24,959 nt of DNA, taken from Branchiostoma floridae (lineage: Eukaryota > Chordata > Leptocardii > Amphioxiformes > Branchiostomatidae). The notes under the pieces are model-generated. The model was not told where the DNA came from. It saw only the letters and a program-made list of their open reading frames with translations, and ran no database searches. Position numbers and translations under genes: made by a program. Positions 1-11,615 of this stretch are shown here, piece by piece. The stretch spans positions 18,028,842 through 18,053,800 of the forward strand of contig NC_049995.1 in the NCBI RefSeq assembly GCF_000003815.2, given 5' to 3'. Each line of letters starts with the position of its first letter. Positions within the stretch are counted from its first letter, which is position 1.

Positions 1-469
1 GTTACTACGGAGGATGATACTCAGGCTAATCAAGGCCAGCCAACCTGGTAACCACACCACCGTGAGCTCGCTGACGTCTCTACGGTACAGGGAGTGTAGC
101 CCGCCCGCCCAGTGCTGTAGCGCACGTCGGTGAGTTTTTACGGGATCTGAGCTGTGGACCTATTGCACAAGAATGTCTGGCGCAATTTTGCCCAATCCTG
201 TGAGATACCATCTTTGGTACGGATAATGTTGGCTCACGACGAAGATGCAGACCTAGCCCTTTGCCTGAATAGCCATCAGCCCCCTTACCCTGGAAACCAA
301 ACTTCTAGCCAGGACCAGCGGAGAATCTGTTCGGCAGCCAAGGCAGGTTTCCCCGAGCACTCCATGGATTTCGCATGCATGGAGCTCGAGAGTTTGCTGG
401 CCTTGGCTTAAAAGTTCTAAAAAGTCTACCTTCCCCGTTTTCCCACCATTCCGGCTGCCGGGACCTTAT
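1..469. other. No gene recognised
   Basis: An open frame of about 85 codons from a GTG at 154 to 411 shows no domain, no convincing splice context and no signal peptide. The first 140 bases are moderately GC-rich and may be a repeat end. I cannot assign anything here. Confidence 0.4.
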
Positions 470-1052
470 CTCACTTTATGGCTGCTACTGAATTTATTTT
501 GCTGCGTTGCCAGGACGTTCCTCAAGAGGGCGCTATTGCTTCTGGTCATTATTACCTGATGATATACTCACTTACTGTTATTAAACCCGGATTTAATTGT
601 CCATGGCTGCTTGCTTATCTCACTTTATGGCCGCTACTGAGTTTGTTTTGCTGCGTTGCCAGGACGTTCCTCAAGAGGGCGCTATTGCTTCTGGTCATTA
701 TTACCTGATAATATACTCACTTACTGTTATTAAACCCGGATTTAATTGTCCATGGCTGCTTGCTTATCTCACTTTATGGCCGCTACTGAGTTTGTTTTGC
801 TGCGTTGCCAGGACGTTCCTCAAGAGGGCGCTATTGCTTCTGGTCATTATTACCTGATAATATACTCACTTACTGTTATTAAACCCGGATTTAATTGTCC
901 ATGGCTGCTTGCTTATCTCACTTTATGGCCGCTACTGAGTTTGTTTTGCTGCGTTGCCAGGACCTTCCTCAAGAGGGCGCTATTGCTTCTGGTCATTATC
1001 GCCTGATAATCTCCTCACTTGCCGATATTAAAAACCGGGAGTCGATTGTCTG
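470..1052. repeat. 149-bp tandem repeat, about 3.9 copies
   Basis: The phrase ctcactttatgg recurs at 470, 619, 768 and 917, an exact 149-bp period. The two central copies (619-767 and 768-916) look identical, while the first and last carry several substitutions, as expected for a tandem array homogenised from the middle. The period is not a multiple of three, so the open frames seen here are not a repeated protein. Confidence 0.9.
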
Positions 1053-3016
1053 ATACCCTTCTGACATTTAAGCCCTGTTTATTCCGCCAACACGCCAGAT
1101 ATTGTTTCTCGCCAAAAGCACACAGCCGTATCACGTCAGGAGCGGGGTTGTTTGTTAGAAGATAAGATAAACAAGACTCGATCCACGCGACTGTTTGTTC
1201 GCTGCTAAGGAAAACAGCAATAAAGATTACCATGGGGTGACTGAGAGGGTGTGTTGTCGTCAAAAGGACTCCTCTACTGTATAATATGGTTATGATGGCG
1301 CAGTGTTGTCCGGTTGTACACTGATAAGGTCAGTATGGCCCCACTGATTTACACTCCATACACGCATACACAAACCTTGCACACTTGCACACACACACAC
1401 ATATGCAAATACACACACATACACACACACATATACATACACATATATACACATATAATTCACTTTCTGCATTAACACGTCGTGTGTTCGAGATGTAGTG
1501 CACAGGTGACTGTTGATTAATGAGAACAGAAAATAGATGCATTGCCTCTTGCAGTGTGTGGTGTGTTACTGTGTTTGCATCTTGGAGAGGGGGTACGAAG
1601 TAGTTTAATAACATGTTATAGCTTTTATTGCACATTCCATGATGCCCTATCGGGCTAAGTACAGGCGTATAGATACAAAAGCTCGTAATACAGTACACAT
1701 GATTTCTAATCTAAAACATGAGTTCTAAAACTATTTCAATACATTTGTTCGGCTTCTTCTCGTTTCTTAGTAATGTTACAAATGTAGCTTGAGATGTGTT
1801 TATATAATGCAGTTTGATCAAAACGCACAAGAGAAATGAATGTTTCAACACTAGGCAAAGATTCAAAGTGAGACAACTTTTCTATAATATGGCTAAAAAG
1901 AATAAATATTTCTATCGTTACTATATAAACTACAATCTAATAAAAAGTGGGATTCATCTTCGACCTTGTTCAGGTTACAGAACTCAATGCAGAAAGAGGA
2001 ATTTTCTGGAGGCGAACTTGGTAGAAGCCCCGGCACCGCGTCAAGGTGTCGCCTCCGTTGCCGAGGTGATTTGTGACGTCATCCTGACAACAACCACTGA
2101 CAGCCTTGGCATAACCAGAACAAAGCAGCAAGGTTTGAAGAGTTTTTTCTCAGTTTTCATTTAAAGTGAACAGCTAGGAGTGAAGAAGGCAACTGTGTTT
2201 AGTTGTACTCTATCTGATCTTTCTAAGCGTTTTTGTTTTTAAGTTTTCTCCCCCTGACTATCTATTATGACCTACTCTAAGTGTTTACAGTTTCTCTACG
2301 GTGTTAGTTTATTGATTATACATCTAGACCACCTACATCTTATTAAGCCCACTTCTGCCTTAGATGTTCACGGCCTTTTGAAACCGAATTGTATTTTAGT
2401 GAATTCAGTTAAGTCTATACTAGCATAAATAAAAGACAAGTAACATATTGGTGCCATCAGCAGTATTGTCAGGATGAGCGTTTGATTGCCAAAACGAGAG
2501 TGCCAATGATATTGCCCATGGCTAAACAGTGCCTGAGACCAAAGTAAAAGTTGAGTGTCAGTCCTAGTCCGTCTGTTACCGTCCTTGTCAGAAAAAAATA
2601 CACTAGATGCTTTACAAAAACATTGAATGCACAACATATACATGTAGATTAGGACAATGTTTTAATTCCTGTGGACACGGTGGTGCTCATTGGTAACCTT
2701 GGCCGTCAAAAGGTGATGTTGGTTTCCTCATCTGGACTGTAGCAACAACAACAACAACAACAAAAAAGGGACAAGCACCTACAAATAATAAACATGGTTT
2801 TACTCTAACAGTGCAAATAAGATGAAAAAGGAGAATGCAAGTAAGACTATATAACAAAATAAACACAAACCAACCTTTACCCTGTAGTAGAACACAGCTG
2901 TACCTGCATCTTGGAGACATACAAGAATGCCAAAGACACAAGAAAATTACAAGGAATGCGAGGTAACAGCCATATAAACTTTACTTGCTTGATATTTCCT
3001 CTTACATATTAATATA
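1053..3016. other. Unassigned non-coding stretch with a CA/TA microsatellite
   Basis: A CA/TA-rich microsatellite occupies about 1378-1456 and a short (ACA)n run is near 2745-2763. A minus-strand frame of 82 codons (1015-1263) overlaps the end of the 149-bp array, and a plus-strand frame of 116 codons (1814-2164) has a GC-richer 3' half. Neither shows a recognisable domain. I see no supported gene. Confidence 0.5.
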
Positions 3017-3101
3017 CGTCTAAACTAAATCTACTTCTACCTAAGCTATTTAAGTCAAACCCATCAAATTAGCTTAGGTAGAAGTAGATTTAGTTTAGAC
3101 G
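3017..3101. repeat. Perfect inverted repeat, 32-bp arms, 21-nt loop
   Basis: Arms 3017-3048 and 3070-3101 are exact reverse complements (the left arm begins cgtctaaactaaatctac, the right arm ends gatttagtttagacg). The loop is AT-rich. A transcript from either strand would fold into a strong hairpin. It may be the core of a foldback MITE, or a hairpin RNA precursor. No target-site duplication is obvious. Confidence 0.85.
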
Positions 3102-3384
3102 GTATTCCTTTTCATGTATCTATGAATATCATTTCCCTTCTTTGTTAAGCATGTTTATGTATACCACTACTACTTTACTTTGTTTGCAATTAGCCCTCGG
3201 GCATGAACTTGCAATAAAGATTATTATATAATATACTGGGTGCACCGATGGAAAAGACGGACCGCTTCCAGAAGTGTTTCAGGTCACCTGGAGCCTTTTC
3301 CTCTGCATCGGAAACAAAACAACAAACAGAACAGCAACAGCAAGCAAGCAACAAGGAACAATCGATAATCTTAGATCTAAGTAT

Positions 3385-4650
3385 ATTCAAGAAATTGCAA
3401 GATGAGTGCGAAGAAAAGCACAAACAGCATGAATTTTGTAAGATACTTTATTCAATTCACTTACTTACTTGATATTCAAGAAATTGCATGGTGAGTGCGA
3501 AGAAAAGCACAAACAGCATGAATTTTGTAAGATACTTTATTCAATTCACTTACTTACTTGATATTCAAGAAATTGCAAGATGAGTGCGAAGAAAAGCACA
3601 AACAGCATGAATTTTGTAAGATATTTTATTCAATTCACTTACTTACTTACTTGATATTCAAGAAATTGCATGGTGAGTGCGAAGAAAAGCACAAACAGCA
3701 TGAATTTTGTAAGATACTTTATTCAATTCACTTACTTACTTACTTGATATTCAAGAAATTGCAAGATGAGTGCGAAGAAAAGCACAAACAGCATGAATTT
3801 TTAAAGATACTTTATTCAATTCACTAACTTGATATTCAAGAAATTGCGAGATGAGTGCGAAGAAAAGCACAAACAGCATGAATTCTTTAAGACACTTTAT
3901 TCAATTCACTTACTTACTTACTTACTTGATATTCAAGAAATTGCAAGATGAGTGCGAAGAAAAGCACAAACAGCATGAATTTTGTAAGATACTTTATTTA
4001 ATTCACTTACTTACTTACTTCCTTGATATTCAAGAAATTGCAAGATGAGTGCGAAGAAAAGCACATTCAATTCACTTACTTACTTGATATTCAAGAAATT
4101 GTTAAGATGAGTGCGAAGAAAAGCACATTCAATTCACTTACTTACTTACTTGATATTCAAGAAATTGTTAAGATGAGTGCGAAGAAAAGCACATTCAATT
4201 CACTTACTTACTTGATATTCAAGAAATTGCAAGATGAGTGCGAAGAAAAGCACATTCAATTCACTTACTTACTTACTTGATATGCAAGAAATTGTTAAGA
4301 TGAGTGCGAAGAAAAGCACATTCAATTCACTTACTTACTTACTTGATATTCAAGAAATTGTTAAGATGAGTGCGAAGAAAAGCACATTCAATTCACTTAC
4401 TTACTTGATATTCAAGAAATTGCAAGATGAGTGCGAAGAAAAGCACATTCAATTCACTTACTTACTTACTTGATATTCAAGAAATTGTTAAGATGAGTGC
4501 GAAGAAAAGCACATTCAATTCACTTACTTACTTACTTGATATTCAAGAAATTGTTAAGATGAGTGCGAAGAAAAGCACATTCAATTCACTTACTTACTTA
4601 CTTGATATTCAAGAAATTGCAAGATGAGTGCGAAGAAAAGCACAACCAGC
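3385..4650. repeat. Minisatellite with long (~90 bp) and short (~65 bp) units and higher-order organisation
   Basis: About 17 units share the core ttcaagaaattg..aagatgagtgcgaagaaaagcaca and an embedded (CTTA)n run that varies between two and four repeats. Up to about 4030, units are long and include an extra segment ending cagcatgaattttgtaag; among the first five, attgcaag and attgcatgg types alternate. From about 4030 the segment is deleted, and the order attgcaag, attgttaag, attgttaag repeats three times, giving a trimer of about 193 bp. The open frames here follow the repeat and are not evidence of a protein. Confidence 0.9.
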
Positions 4651-4787
4651 ATGAGTTCTGCCATTGCAACTGGGGAGGGGGCGCAGCGAAATCGCATTTC
4701 ACAAGCTTCACACTTCTACCACGTTAGAACATTGAAAACTAAGACATGATTATGACTAACCTAGTTTGCGTGTGCATGCCTGTGTGC

Positions 4788-4825
<38 letters not shown>

Positions 4826-7380
4826 ATAGACAGTAGGAAGTTATGATATAGCCACGGTGGGGGGGGGGGCGCTAGGGAAAGGAGAAAAACTAGAAGTTAC
4901 ATCCATAAGCCCTCCCTGGGGTTTGATACGAACCTACCAGATTTTATATAAAATTATTTTAAGGAATCCGTTTTGAGAAATAATTTTTACGCATTTTTAG
5001 GTGTTTGGCGTATTATTCGGTAACATAATATCACATTATTCAAAGGCTACTACTTAAAGTTAAGCACTTATTACCCATCCTTTCCCAGTTGGGCAAAGAG
5101 AAAGCAAAACCATGGGTTGGGCCTATTTCCATAAACACCACGTAAGCGGAACAGGACCCCCCATTAAGGCATGGAGAGGGGAAAACGAAATAGAATGGAG
5201 AGTACGATATACAAGTACTGAACGTCAGAGATGTAAGAAATCTTGTGCAGTTTTCACAAAAGTTCTTACATCAGAATCCATCAATCCCAAGCGTTAGATA
5301 TGTCATTGGAAGTTCATAGATTCTGAATGAATACCTAACTCTCGTTATAATCCATCCAATTCCTAAGAGCAGGACGTTGGAATTCTATGGATTTTAGCGG
5401 TGTCAATTCACATGGGGGTCTAAATAAATTGATGTTACTATTTTTATACCACCAGATATGATGCAATAGTCTGGGTGCTATCCTAGTTAGTTTGCCGCAG
5501 CAATTCCCCCTTACTTGATATGGAAGCCCGGCAGACTATAAAATGGCACCCAGGATAAATGCATAAGCAAAAGTATAAGCATACATACAATGATGATCAA
5601 AACAGACTTTTACTGTGTTTGTGTACGTGTGTGCGAGTGTTTGTGGAAAGAACGACACCGTTGTTGCATTGAAGATTTTTTTTGTGTTGTAAGATAAATA
5701 AATCCAACCTACCTGCATGTGGTCATCAAATGTGGAGTGTCTCCAGGATATTGCGAATTACTTTTATAAGACGATCGAGTTAAAACTGTACAGCATTAAC
5801 GTCTATACCGCGCGTTTTACTTCTAAGCCTAAGGGAACGTCACGAGATGACCCTTTTCGTTGCCAGTAAACTGGTTTTCTAAGGAAAATATGTTCTGATG
5901 TAATCTTTCTGTTAAGGTTCACATCGTCGCACTATAAGCACAAATGAAAACAATAAAAACATTGTAATGCATTCACAAATATCATCTCCAAGCATAAGGA
6001 ATTCGTCCCATCTTTTGATGCAGAATCCTAAACAAAGGCCACTAAAGACAAACAAAGCATGGTTATCCTGTACATTTGCTTGAAGATCAATACAACTATA
6101 CAAAAGCACAAATTCAAAGCACCCACGTGAAATGCCACCACTAATATTCTACCCAAGGATTCATGGAATTTTACAATCGTTCCATGAAAGCTGGTTAACT
6201 GTCACACAATATGTGGGGAATTTCGTGAAGCGTTCACAAAACTCCTCACATAAGGTCACCCATCCAATTCCACAGGACAAGTCTTGGGAATTCTATGGAT
6301 TTTAACATAGCATAAAACATAGCAAAATCATCATACAACAGGTCAACAAACAAGTTTTGTCGCGCGGCAAGTTTTAGTGCCGCGCTACTATCGGCCAACT
6401 CAATTTGAATCACAGAAAGAATTAAAAATATTACCATTATTTAACGAATTACAGCACGCATATTTTTGTTGCTAAGACAAGTATCTGCCTTCCAACAGAA
6501 AATACTATTTATCTCATGCTTGCTGTGAAACAAGGGTTCACATAAGCGCGCTATAAGAAAACAAGCACCACTAACCTGTACCATGCTGCTTGTCGAAAAT
6601 GACGGAACAGCCTGTCTGTCACAAAGTCGAAGACTCCGGACTGTTACATTTTTTCTACGGGCAAATGGCTACATGACAAGAAAAGAATTTTCGTTAAATG
6701 GCTCAAACAACAACGCAGAGTAAGCTAGTTTCCATTTCCTGATATTTTTATATTACAACATACATCAAATGTGTTTTATGAGAAAACGTACATTTACTAA
6801 TCAATTAATAATAAGAGGTAGTCATAAATTTAGTGCCCCCATTTAGACGGAAGTAATGGTATCTTCATCATATTCGACACCTGTGTGTCAGCGCCTGCAG
6901 ACCGATCCTGACTGTCAATCACACCCAGCAGTTCAACCAATGATAGCTTGGCAATGATTAGTTCGACCAATGAGATTCTGCCACATGCCGTTTGCTACAT
7001 ACTGTAATCAAACACCACCTGTTCACCAATCATGCACCGGTGACGGTACCCCCACGAAATTACCTCGAATCCTGGCGAATTTCTCTGTAGTTTTGGCGAA
7101 TACAGACGAATGCAGATAGCCTGGGTACCATCCGGAAAGTAGCGTTTCGCTCTGACATTTATCATACACTATACAGTGTCGCTTCTCTGCTGTTCCGTCT
7201 GGGATCCTTGAACAATCTAACGCCTGGAATCGTCCAAGTTTTGGACGAGAGCGCTGATTGGTCCCTACACATGAGCGAATTATGTAACGGGTTTACGTGC
7301 TTGTTCGAACAGGCGTTCCAACACCCGAAAAGCCCTCCGTCCGTTTGCGGCAGGGCCTGTTGTCATTGAACGAGCGCTCT
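4651..7380. other. Unassigned non-coding stretch with simple repeats and degenerate repeat fragments
   Basis: It holds a (TG)n tract near 4793-4822 and a run of 11 G at 4859-4869. Short related segments recur: ccatccaattcc...ggaattctatggattttа-like phrases near 5349-5396 and 6260-6304, and ggttcacat...ctataag phrases near 5916-5945 and 6535-6565. These look like decayed dispersed repeats. A 61-codon frame at 5112-5297 begins in a good initiation context (aaaaccATGG) but has no recognisable domain. No supported gene. Confidence 0.5.
5467..5557. mobile_element. Possible very short MITE with terminal inverted repeats
   Basis: The 91-bp segment begins tagtctgggtgctat and ends atggcacccaggata, whose reverse complement tatcctgggtgccat matches the start at 12 of 15 positions. 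A related end, tagcctgggtaccatcc, occurs at 7117-7133, and an inverted related end (tcctacccagggtaa) near 7886-7900. The family is unidentified. Confidence 0.4.
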
Positions 7381-7394
7381 AGGGCAATGACCCT

Positions 7395-7606
7395 AATTGA
7401 CGCAGGCGCAGAAGGCCAAAAACAGTATTTTAGCCTATTTTCGACTGTAAGTAACATTTTATATTGGTGAGGCAGTGTAGGTTGCCGATGTTCAGATTAT
7501 TCGGCCAAAAAACTAGGTTTTGGTCCATCTTTTTGGCCTGTGCTGACCCCTAATTTGAAGTGCTCAGTCCGTAAAATGACGTCATGAAAAAGCAAGATGG
7601 CGGCAG
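7395..7606 (+). promoter_or_regulatory. Candidate TATA-less promoter (NRF1-like, CRE and YY1-like motifs)
   Basis: Within about 210 bases there is an NRF1-like cgcaggcgca (7401-7410), a perfect cAMP-response element TGACGTCA (7577-7584) and AAGATGGCGGC (7594-7604), the YY1-type motif that often covers the start codon of broadly expressed animal genes. The spacing CRE, then YY1/ATG, is typical of TATA-less promoters. Known motif biology; function here is inferred. Related repeat ends at 7117 and 7900 mean the block could lie within a mobile element. Confidence 0.4.
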
Positions 7607-7691
7607 AATTGAACGGTGGAATTTACTGCGCTGGTCAGAACGTTTCAAAATTAGACTTTTGGACACTTGAGATAGCGGGCTGCTGTGTGGA
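7597..7691 (+). CDS. Candidate first coding exon, 31 codons plus two bases
   Basis: The ATG lies in the YY1-type motif AAGATGGCGG. The frame reads MAAELNGGIYCAGQNVSKLD and continues to GCCV before a consensus-like donor, GTGAGT at 7692; the unspliced frame stops at 7693-7695. There is no signal peptide, and I do not recognise the peptide. No acceptor partner could be identified. It is offered because promoter motifs, start codon and donor occur in the right order on one strand; each could be chance. It would be refuted if the segment is a multicopy repeat or no transcript starts here. Confidence 0.3.
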
Positions 7692-7699
7692 GTGAGTTC

Positions 7700-8085
7700 T
7701 TATGACCTGCAATGTTCACGGAGGAGATGATGACACCCTGAACTTGCTATTTTTACATTATCACCAAAAAAGATTTCCATTAGTGTTAAATGCTCTCTAG
7801 CCTGACTCCATTCCGTAATTCGCTAGCACCAAACGATTTGAAACAGGTCTCCAGACGAAAAGCAGAAGCGGACATAGTTGCGAAGTCCTACCCAGGGTAA
7901 TTTAGCACCTACAGCATGAACAGTTTACATAGTAATGGCAGAAGCGATTGCTCTTGTGAGTGCCATTATTTAGCACCAAAGACAAACTAGAGAGGCACTC
8001 AATGTCATAACGTATTCTGATAGCGCCATTTACAAGATAATGCATTAGAAAACAAAAAGAAAACAGATTATAGTGTTTTATTTAA
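7700..8085. other. No feature recognised
   Basis: Apart from the inverted repeat-end-like phrase near 7886-7900, I see no gene, RNA or structured repeat here. Confidence 0.5.
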
Positions 8086-8086
8086 A

Positions 8087-8138
<52 letters not shown>

Positions 8139-8480
8139 ACACACACAGACACACACAGACACAAACACATACAGACACACACACACACACACATACACAA
8201 ACACATACAGACACACACACACATACACAAACATACACGCACACACACACACATACACACACATACACATACACTCACTCAGAAACACACACACATACAC
8301 ATACACGAGCAAACATGCATAGACAAACGCAAAAGTACACACACATGCGCACAAGCAGATACAGATATACACAGAAATAAACAAACACATACACATGCAT
8401 ACACAAACACATGCACACACAAACACACACAAGAACATAGTCATACAGTCCCTAATGCACACATATACACGCGCGCACTC
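8086..8480. repeat. Long compound CA microsatellite
   Basis: About 395 bases are dominated by CA dinucleotides, pure at the left (8091-8132) and increasingly interrupted to the right (acacat, acacag, acaaac variants). Long frames on both strands (polyThr-His one way, polyVal-Cys the other) are artefacts of the dinucleotide repeat. Confidence 0.95.
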
Positions 8481-8499
8481 ACAGTATCGGTATTCTATG

Positions 8500-8831
8500 A
8501 AACGCAACAATAACAGACGCCCGATTTGTGCTCTGGTTTTAATGTAAAACTCACGCTTTTTACATTTTAGTGTCTTGCAAACATATTTAAGAATGGTAAG
8601 CATGCGGGCATATAATCAGACAAACCCTGCAGGCACATACAGTGTACCGTGTGCTCGTTGTTGTTCAACACAGTTTTGCCAGCTTATCATGTATGGGATC
8701 TAGGGTGTCTGTGACTTACAATGCTGCTGCAACATTTATGAAATGATGTCTATATCTGACTTCTATGAATATGATAATAACACACACTGGCTGGTCATGC
8801 TGATAATAGTAACACATAATCTAATCGAGAT
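8500..8831 (+). repeat. Dispersed repeat, copy 1 of a ~335-bp block next to a CA tract
   Basis: This block and 9369-9707 are direct copies with clear colinear similarity throughout, from aaaactcacgcttttt through tatcatgtatgggatct and tacaatgctgctgcaac to ctaatcgagat. Differences are scattered substitutions and small indels, so the copies are not recent. Both follow a CA-type microsatellite at the same edge, which suggests that the microsatellite belongs to the duplicated unit. Confidence 0.85.
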
Positions 8832-8833
8832 GA

Positions 8834-8910
8834 GAATGTTGAGCAAAAGTAAGGTAATTTCTCGTTTCACAGAATGTTGAGAAAGAGTAAGGTAATTTCT
8901 TGTTTCACAG
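8834..8910 (+). repeat. 38-bp tandem duplication
   Basis: Two adjacent units begin gaatgttgag at 8834 and 8872 and share taaggtaatttct.gtttcaca, with three or four differences between them. Confidence 0.85.
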
Positions 8911-9317
8911 ATGTTTTAATGCAACATAGAACATCAACAAGAAAAAAGAGTGAAAACAGCAGAAAGTCCGTACACAATTTCTTCACACAATAACGAACAG
9001 GAGGCAGAAGAAGATTGGATTGACATAGATTAGACTTCCCAGCCTTCAGTCAGCTTTCATATCCGTCTTTTCATTTTCATGATTAAAAGTATCTAAAAAT
9101 CCAAAACTTTGACCCTGGAAATAAATTGAGCGTGCCCGATGTTGTTGTGGCACTTTTTCAAGCCCAGTTGACACGAAGACACAGATACTATATAATTCTT
9201 TTGGTTCCAGCAGTTGATTGTAAACAATTTAACACCAGGCCAATATATATAAATATGTGTATAATTATGCTATATAAATGTGTGTATGTATGTATAGATA
9301 GATACATGCATATTTAT

Positions 9318-9356
<39 letters not shown>

Positions 9357-9357
9357 C
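9318..9357. repeat. CA then TA microsatellite
   Basis: A short (CA)n run passes into (TA)n directly before the second copy of the duplicated block, mirroring the CA tract before the first copy. Confidence 0.9.
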
Positions 9358-9368
9358 AGAAACCTAAG

Positions 9369-9707
9369 AAACGCAGAAATAACAAACACCCAGTTTGTGC
9401 GTAACGTTTTAATATAAAACTCACGCTTTTTAACATTTTAGTGTGTTGCAAATATGATTCAGAAAGCTAAGCATACATGCATAAAATCAGACAAACCCTG
9501 CATGCACATACAGAGTAAAATGTGTTTGTTGTTGTTGTTAACACAGTTTTGCCGCCTTTATCATGTATGGGATCTAAGGTGTCTGTGGCATACAATGCTG
9601 CTGCAACAGCTATGAAATTATGTCTAAATATATGACTTCTATGAATATGATAGTAACACACACTGGTCGGTCATGCTGATGATAATAACACACAATCTAA
9701 TCGAGAT
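9369..9707 (+). repeat. Dispersed repeat, copy 2 of the ~335-bp block
   Basis: This is the direct counterpart of 8500-8831, in the same orientation, starting acgcagaaataacaaac and ending ctaatcgagat. No coding frame is conserved between the copies, so it is most likely a non-coding element or a segmental duplication. Confidence 0.85.
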
Positions 9708-9792
9708 TCCTAATTAAGTGACAGTCAATGAAACAGAAGTTACATGTAACAGCTGGATGTTTTCTGTTGGGCTTTGTGAGCATGCCTAACTC

Positions 9793-9970
9793 TTTGTGAT
9801 AGTCACCGGCTAGTTAGGCAGCCCTGGCTGTACATTTAGTTTGTGATAGCCACCGGCTAGTTAGGCAGCCCTGGCTCTACATTTAGTTTGTGATAGCCAC
9901 TGGCTAGTTAGGCAGCCCTGGCTCTACATTTAGTTTGTGATAGCCACTGGCTAGTTAGGCAGCCCTGACT
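9793..9970 (+). repeat. 47-bp tandem repeat, nearly four copies
   Basis: The unit begins tttgtgatagccaccggc and contains tagttaggcagccctggct. Copies start near 9793, 9840, 9887 and 9934, differ at a few sites (caccgg/cactgg, ggctg/ggctc), and the last is cut short. The period is not a multiple of three. Confidence 0.9.
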
Positions 9971-11615
9971 GCACACGTATTTCCTTTAAAGCTGAACCAG
10001 AACATAGATGTAAGTAAAAGCTGTGCCACTTAGACGTTTTGGGTTACAATACTGTATAGTGAAGAAAGATGTGTGTTAACCCCTGACTTAAACAGTAAGA
10101 TTGTATCCCGTGGGAAAGCAGGTCCGTGGAAGCTCATTCCATAGCGAAGTTGTTCTTGGAAAAAAAGCTCTGAGCGTGGAACTTCCTCCTAGTAGGAGGA
10201 TTGTGGAGGAAAAAAGGATGATTTGCTTCCGTGGAAGTGGCTAAACGGGTTCTTGCAGTGAAGGTTCGTATTGGAGGCACAGATGAGTGAAGTTGTATCC
10301 ATTCTAGGCTCATCTATGCAGGTGAGGGACAGCCTTCCCTGTCTCCTATTCCCTTGTGCTGGCGTCCCTAAAACTATGCTAGACAATGCTACCTTGCTGT
10401 TTCTGTAGCAGTGTCCAGCTACCTCAGCCACCGGCGAGATTTAAAATGTTATTTTTATCTTATTATTGTCCTTTTGCTCTTTACTTTGCGAGGTCAGCTG
10501 TGCCACTATTCCAGCATTATCAAATCGTCACGGATACCACTACGCAGTTTCTTAACCCGAATTCAAGACTTACCGACGCGACAGTTAAAGTTATAATGTG
10601 GACATTTTAGCAAAGACCTAGAAGGCCCATTGCTACTTAAGCTGATATGTAAGGATTGAATGTAGAAAACAAAACTTGACAATGTTTGGGTTTAAACGTT
10701 TATTTTTATATTTCTTGGTTACATGTACCTGGCATTCATCACTACTGGTCTAGTTTTTACTTGTAATTTTATGATTAAAAGTGTGGTTCTACTTTTGGAT
10801 ACACCAGTCAATGTAGAACGAGGGGTTGTGCCTTTGAGGGTTTCTTCGGAATAACCTTCTGTTTGTTTTAATTTGTGGCCTTTTTGGAAGAATGAAAATA
10901 GAGTATGAAAAGAATACGATATCTCAATAAGAGATGTTGTATATTGAAGCTTTACCTGCAGAATTTTCTATTGTGTTTGAATAATTTCAATGGAAGAATT
11001 CTGATCCATCTTTGGCTTGCTGTTTTATATGGCAAGTGAAGTTATGTAGTTCTTGGGTAGGGATGGAGTTTTCTCCCTAATTTGCTCCTGAAAAGCAGCA
11101 AAAAAGGTAAAGAAAGGGAAAACCTGTTCTAAGAATTAATAATATGAGGGGTACTACGCTGATGCACAATCCCATAGCGTCTACATTAACGGGTGGATGG
11201 GATTCTCCTCTTAGGTAAATACCGATCTTTTGACACTCTCTGAAGATTGACAGCCTGTTCTTATCTTTTCCACATTCGAGATGTTTTCCTGACTTCAGCT
11301 CCAGCCACAGACCGTTGTTACAGCAGTGTTATGTGTGGTTACATCAGTGTTATGTGTGGTTATTTCGCTACTGTGATGTCTTCCCAGGTCGAAGAAGGTG
11401 ATGCAACATCAGCAATGAAATCCAGAGGCAAATAATATTTCAAGTTTTTAGATTTTGATTTGTGAGAAACTAAAAGTTGGTTTCATGGATATTATTTTCC
11501 AGTACCTTTTTTTATTTCTTATACCGCCTTGAGTTTGATGAGACCGAGTGTTACTGGTTGAATGCTAAAGAAACATTTAGAATTTGCGGACGAATTTTGA
11601 TCATTATTTTTAATC
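9971..11615. other. No gene recognised
   Basis: Short frames on both strands (for example 10189-10431 minus, 10386-10610 plus, 11247-11435 plus) show no domain or convincing splice context. A short tandem phrase ttacagcagtgttatgtgtgg / ttacatcagtgttatgtgtgg-like lies near 11317-11360. The 10080-10440 part is somewhat GC-richer and could be a repeat remnant; I cannot name it. Confidence 0.45.

Noticed and set aside
1015-1263. Minus-strand 82-codon frame as a gene
   Set aside because: It overlaps the end of the 149-bp array, has no recognisable domain and no promoter or splice support.
3248-4627. Series of frames repeating IFKKLQDECEEKHKQHEF
   Set aside because: Unit lengths vary and are not kept in multiples of three, the frame shifts between units, and the pattern follows the minisatellite.
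3385-4650. CRISPR array
   Set aside because: Whole units are repeated without unique spacers and the sequence is eukaryotic.
5112-5297. Plus-strand 61-codon frame with good initiation context
   Set aside because: The context aaaaccATGG is the only support; composition is unremarkable and no domain is seen.
8068-8603. Long open frames of Thr-His or Val-Cys repeats on both strands
   Set aside because: They are translations of the CA microsatellite, open because dinucleotide repeats contain no stop codons.
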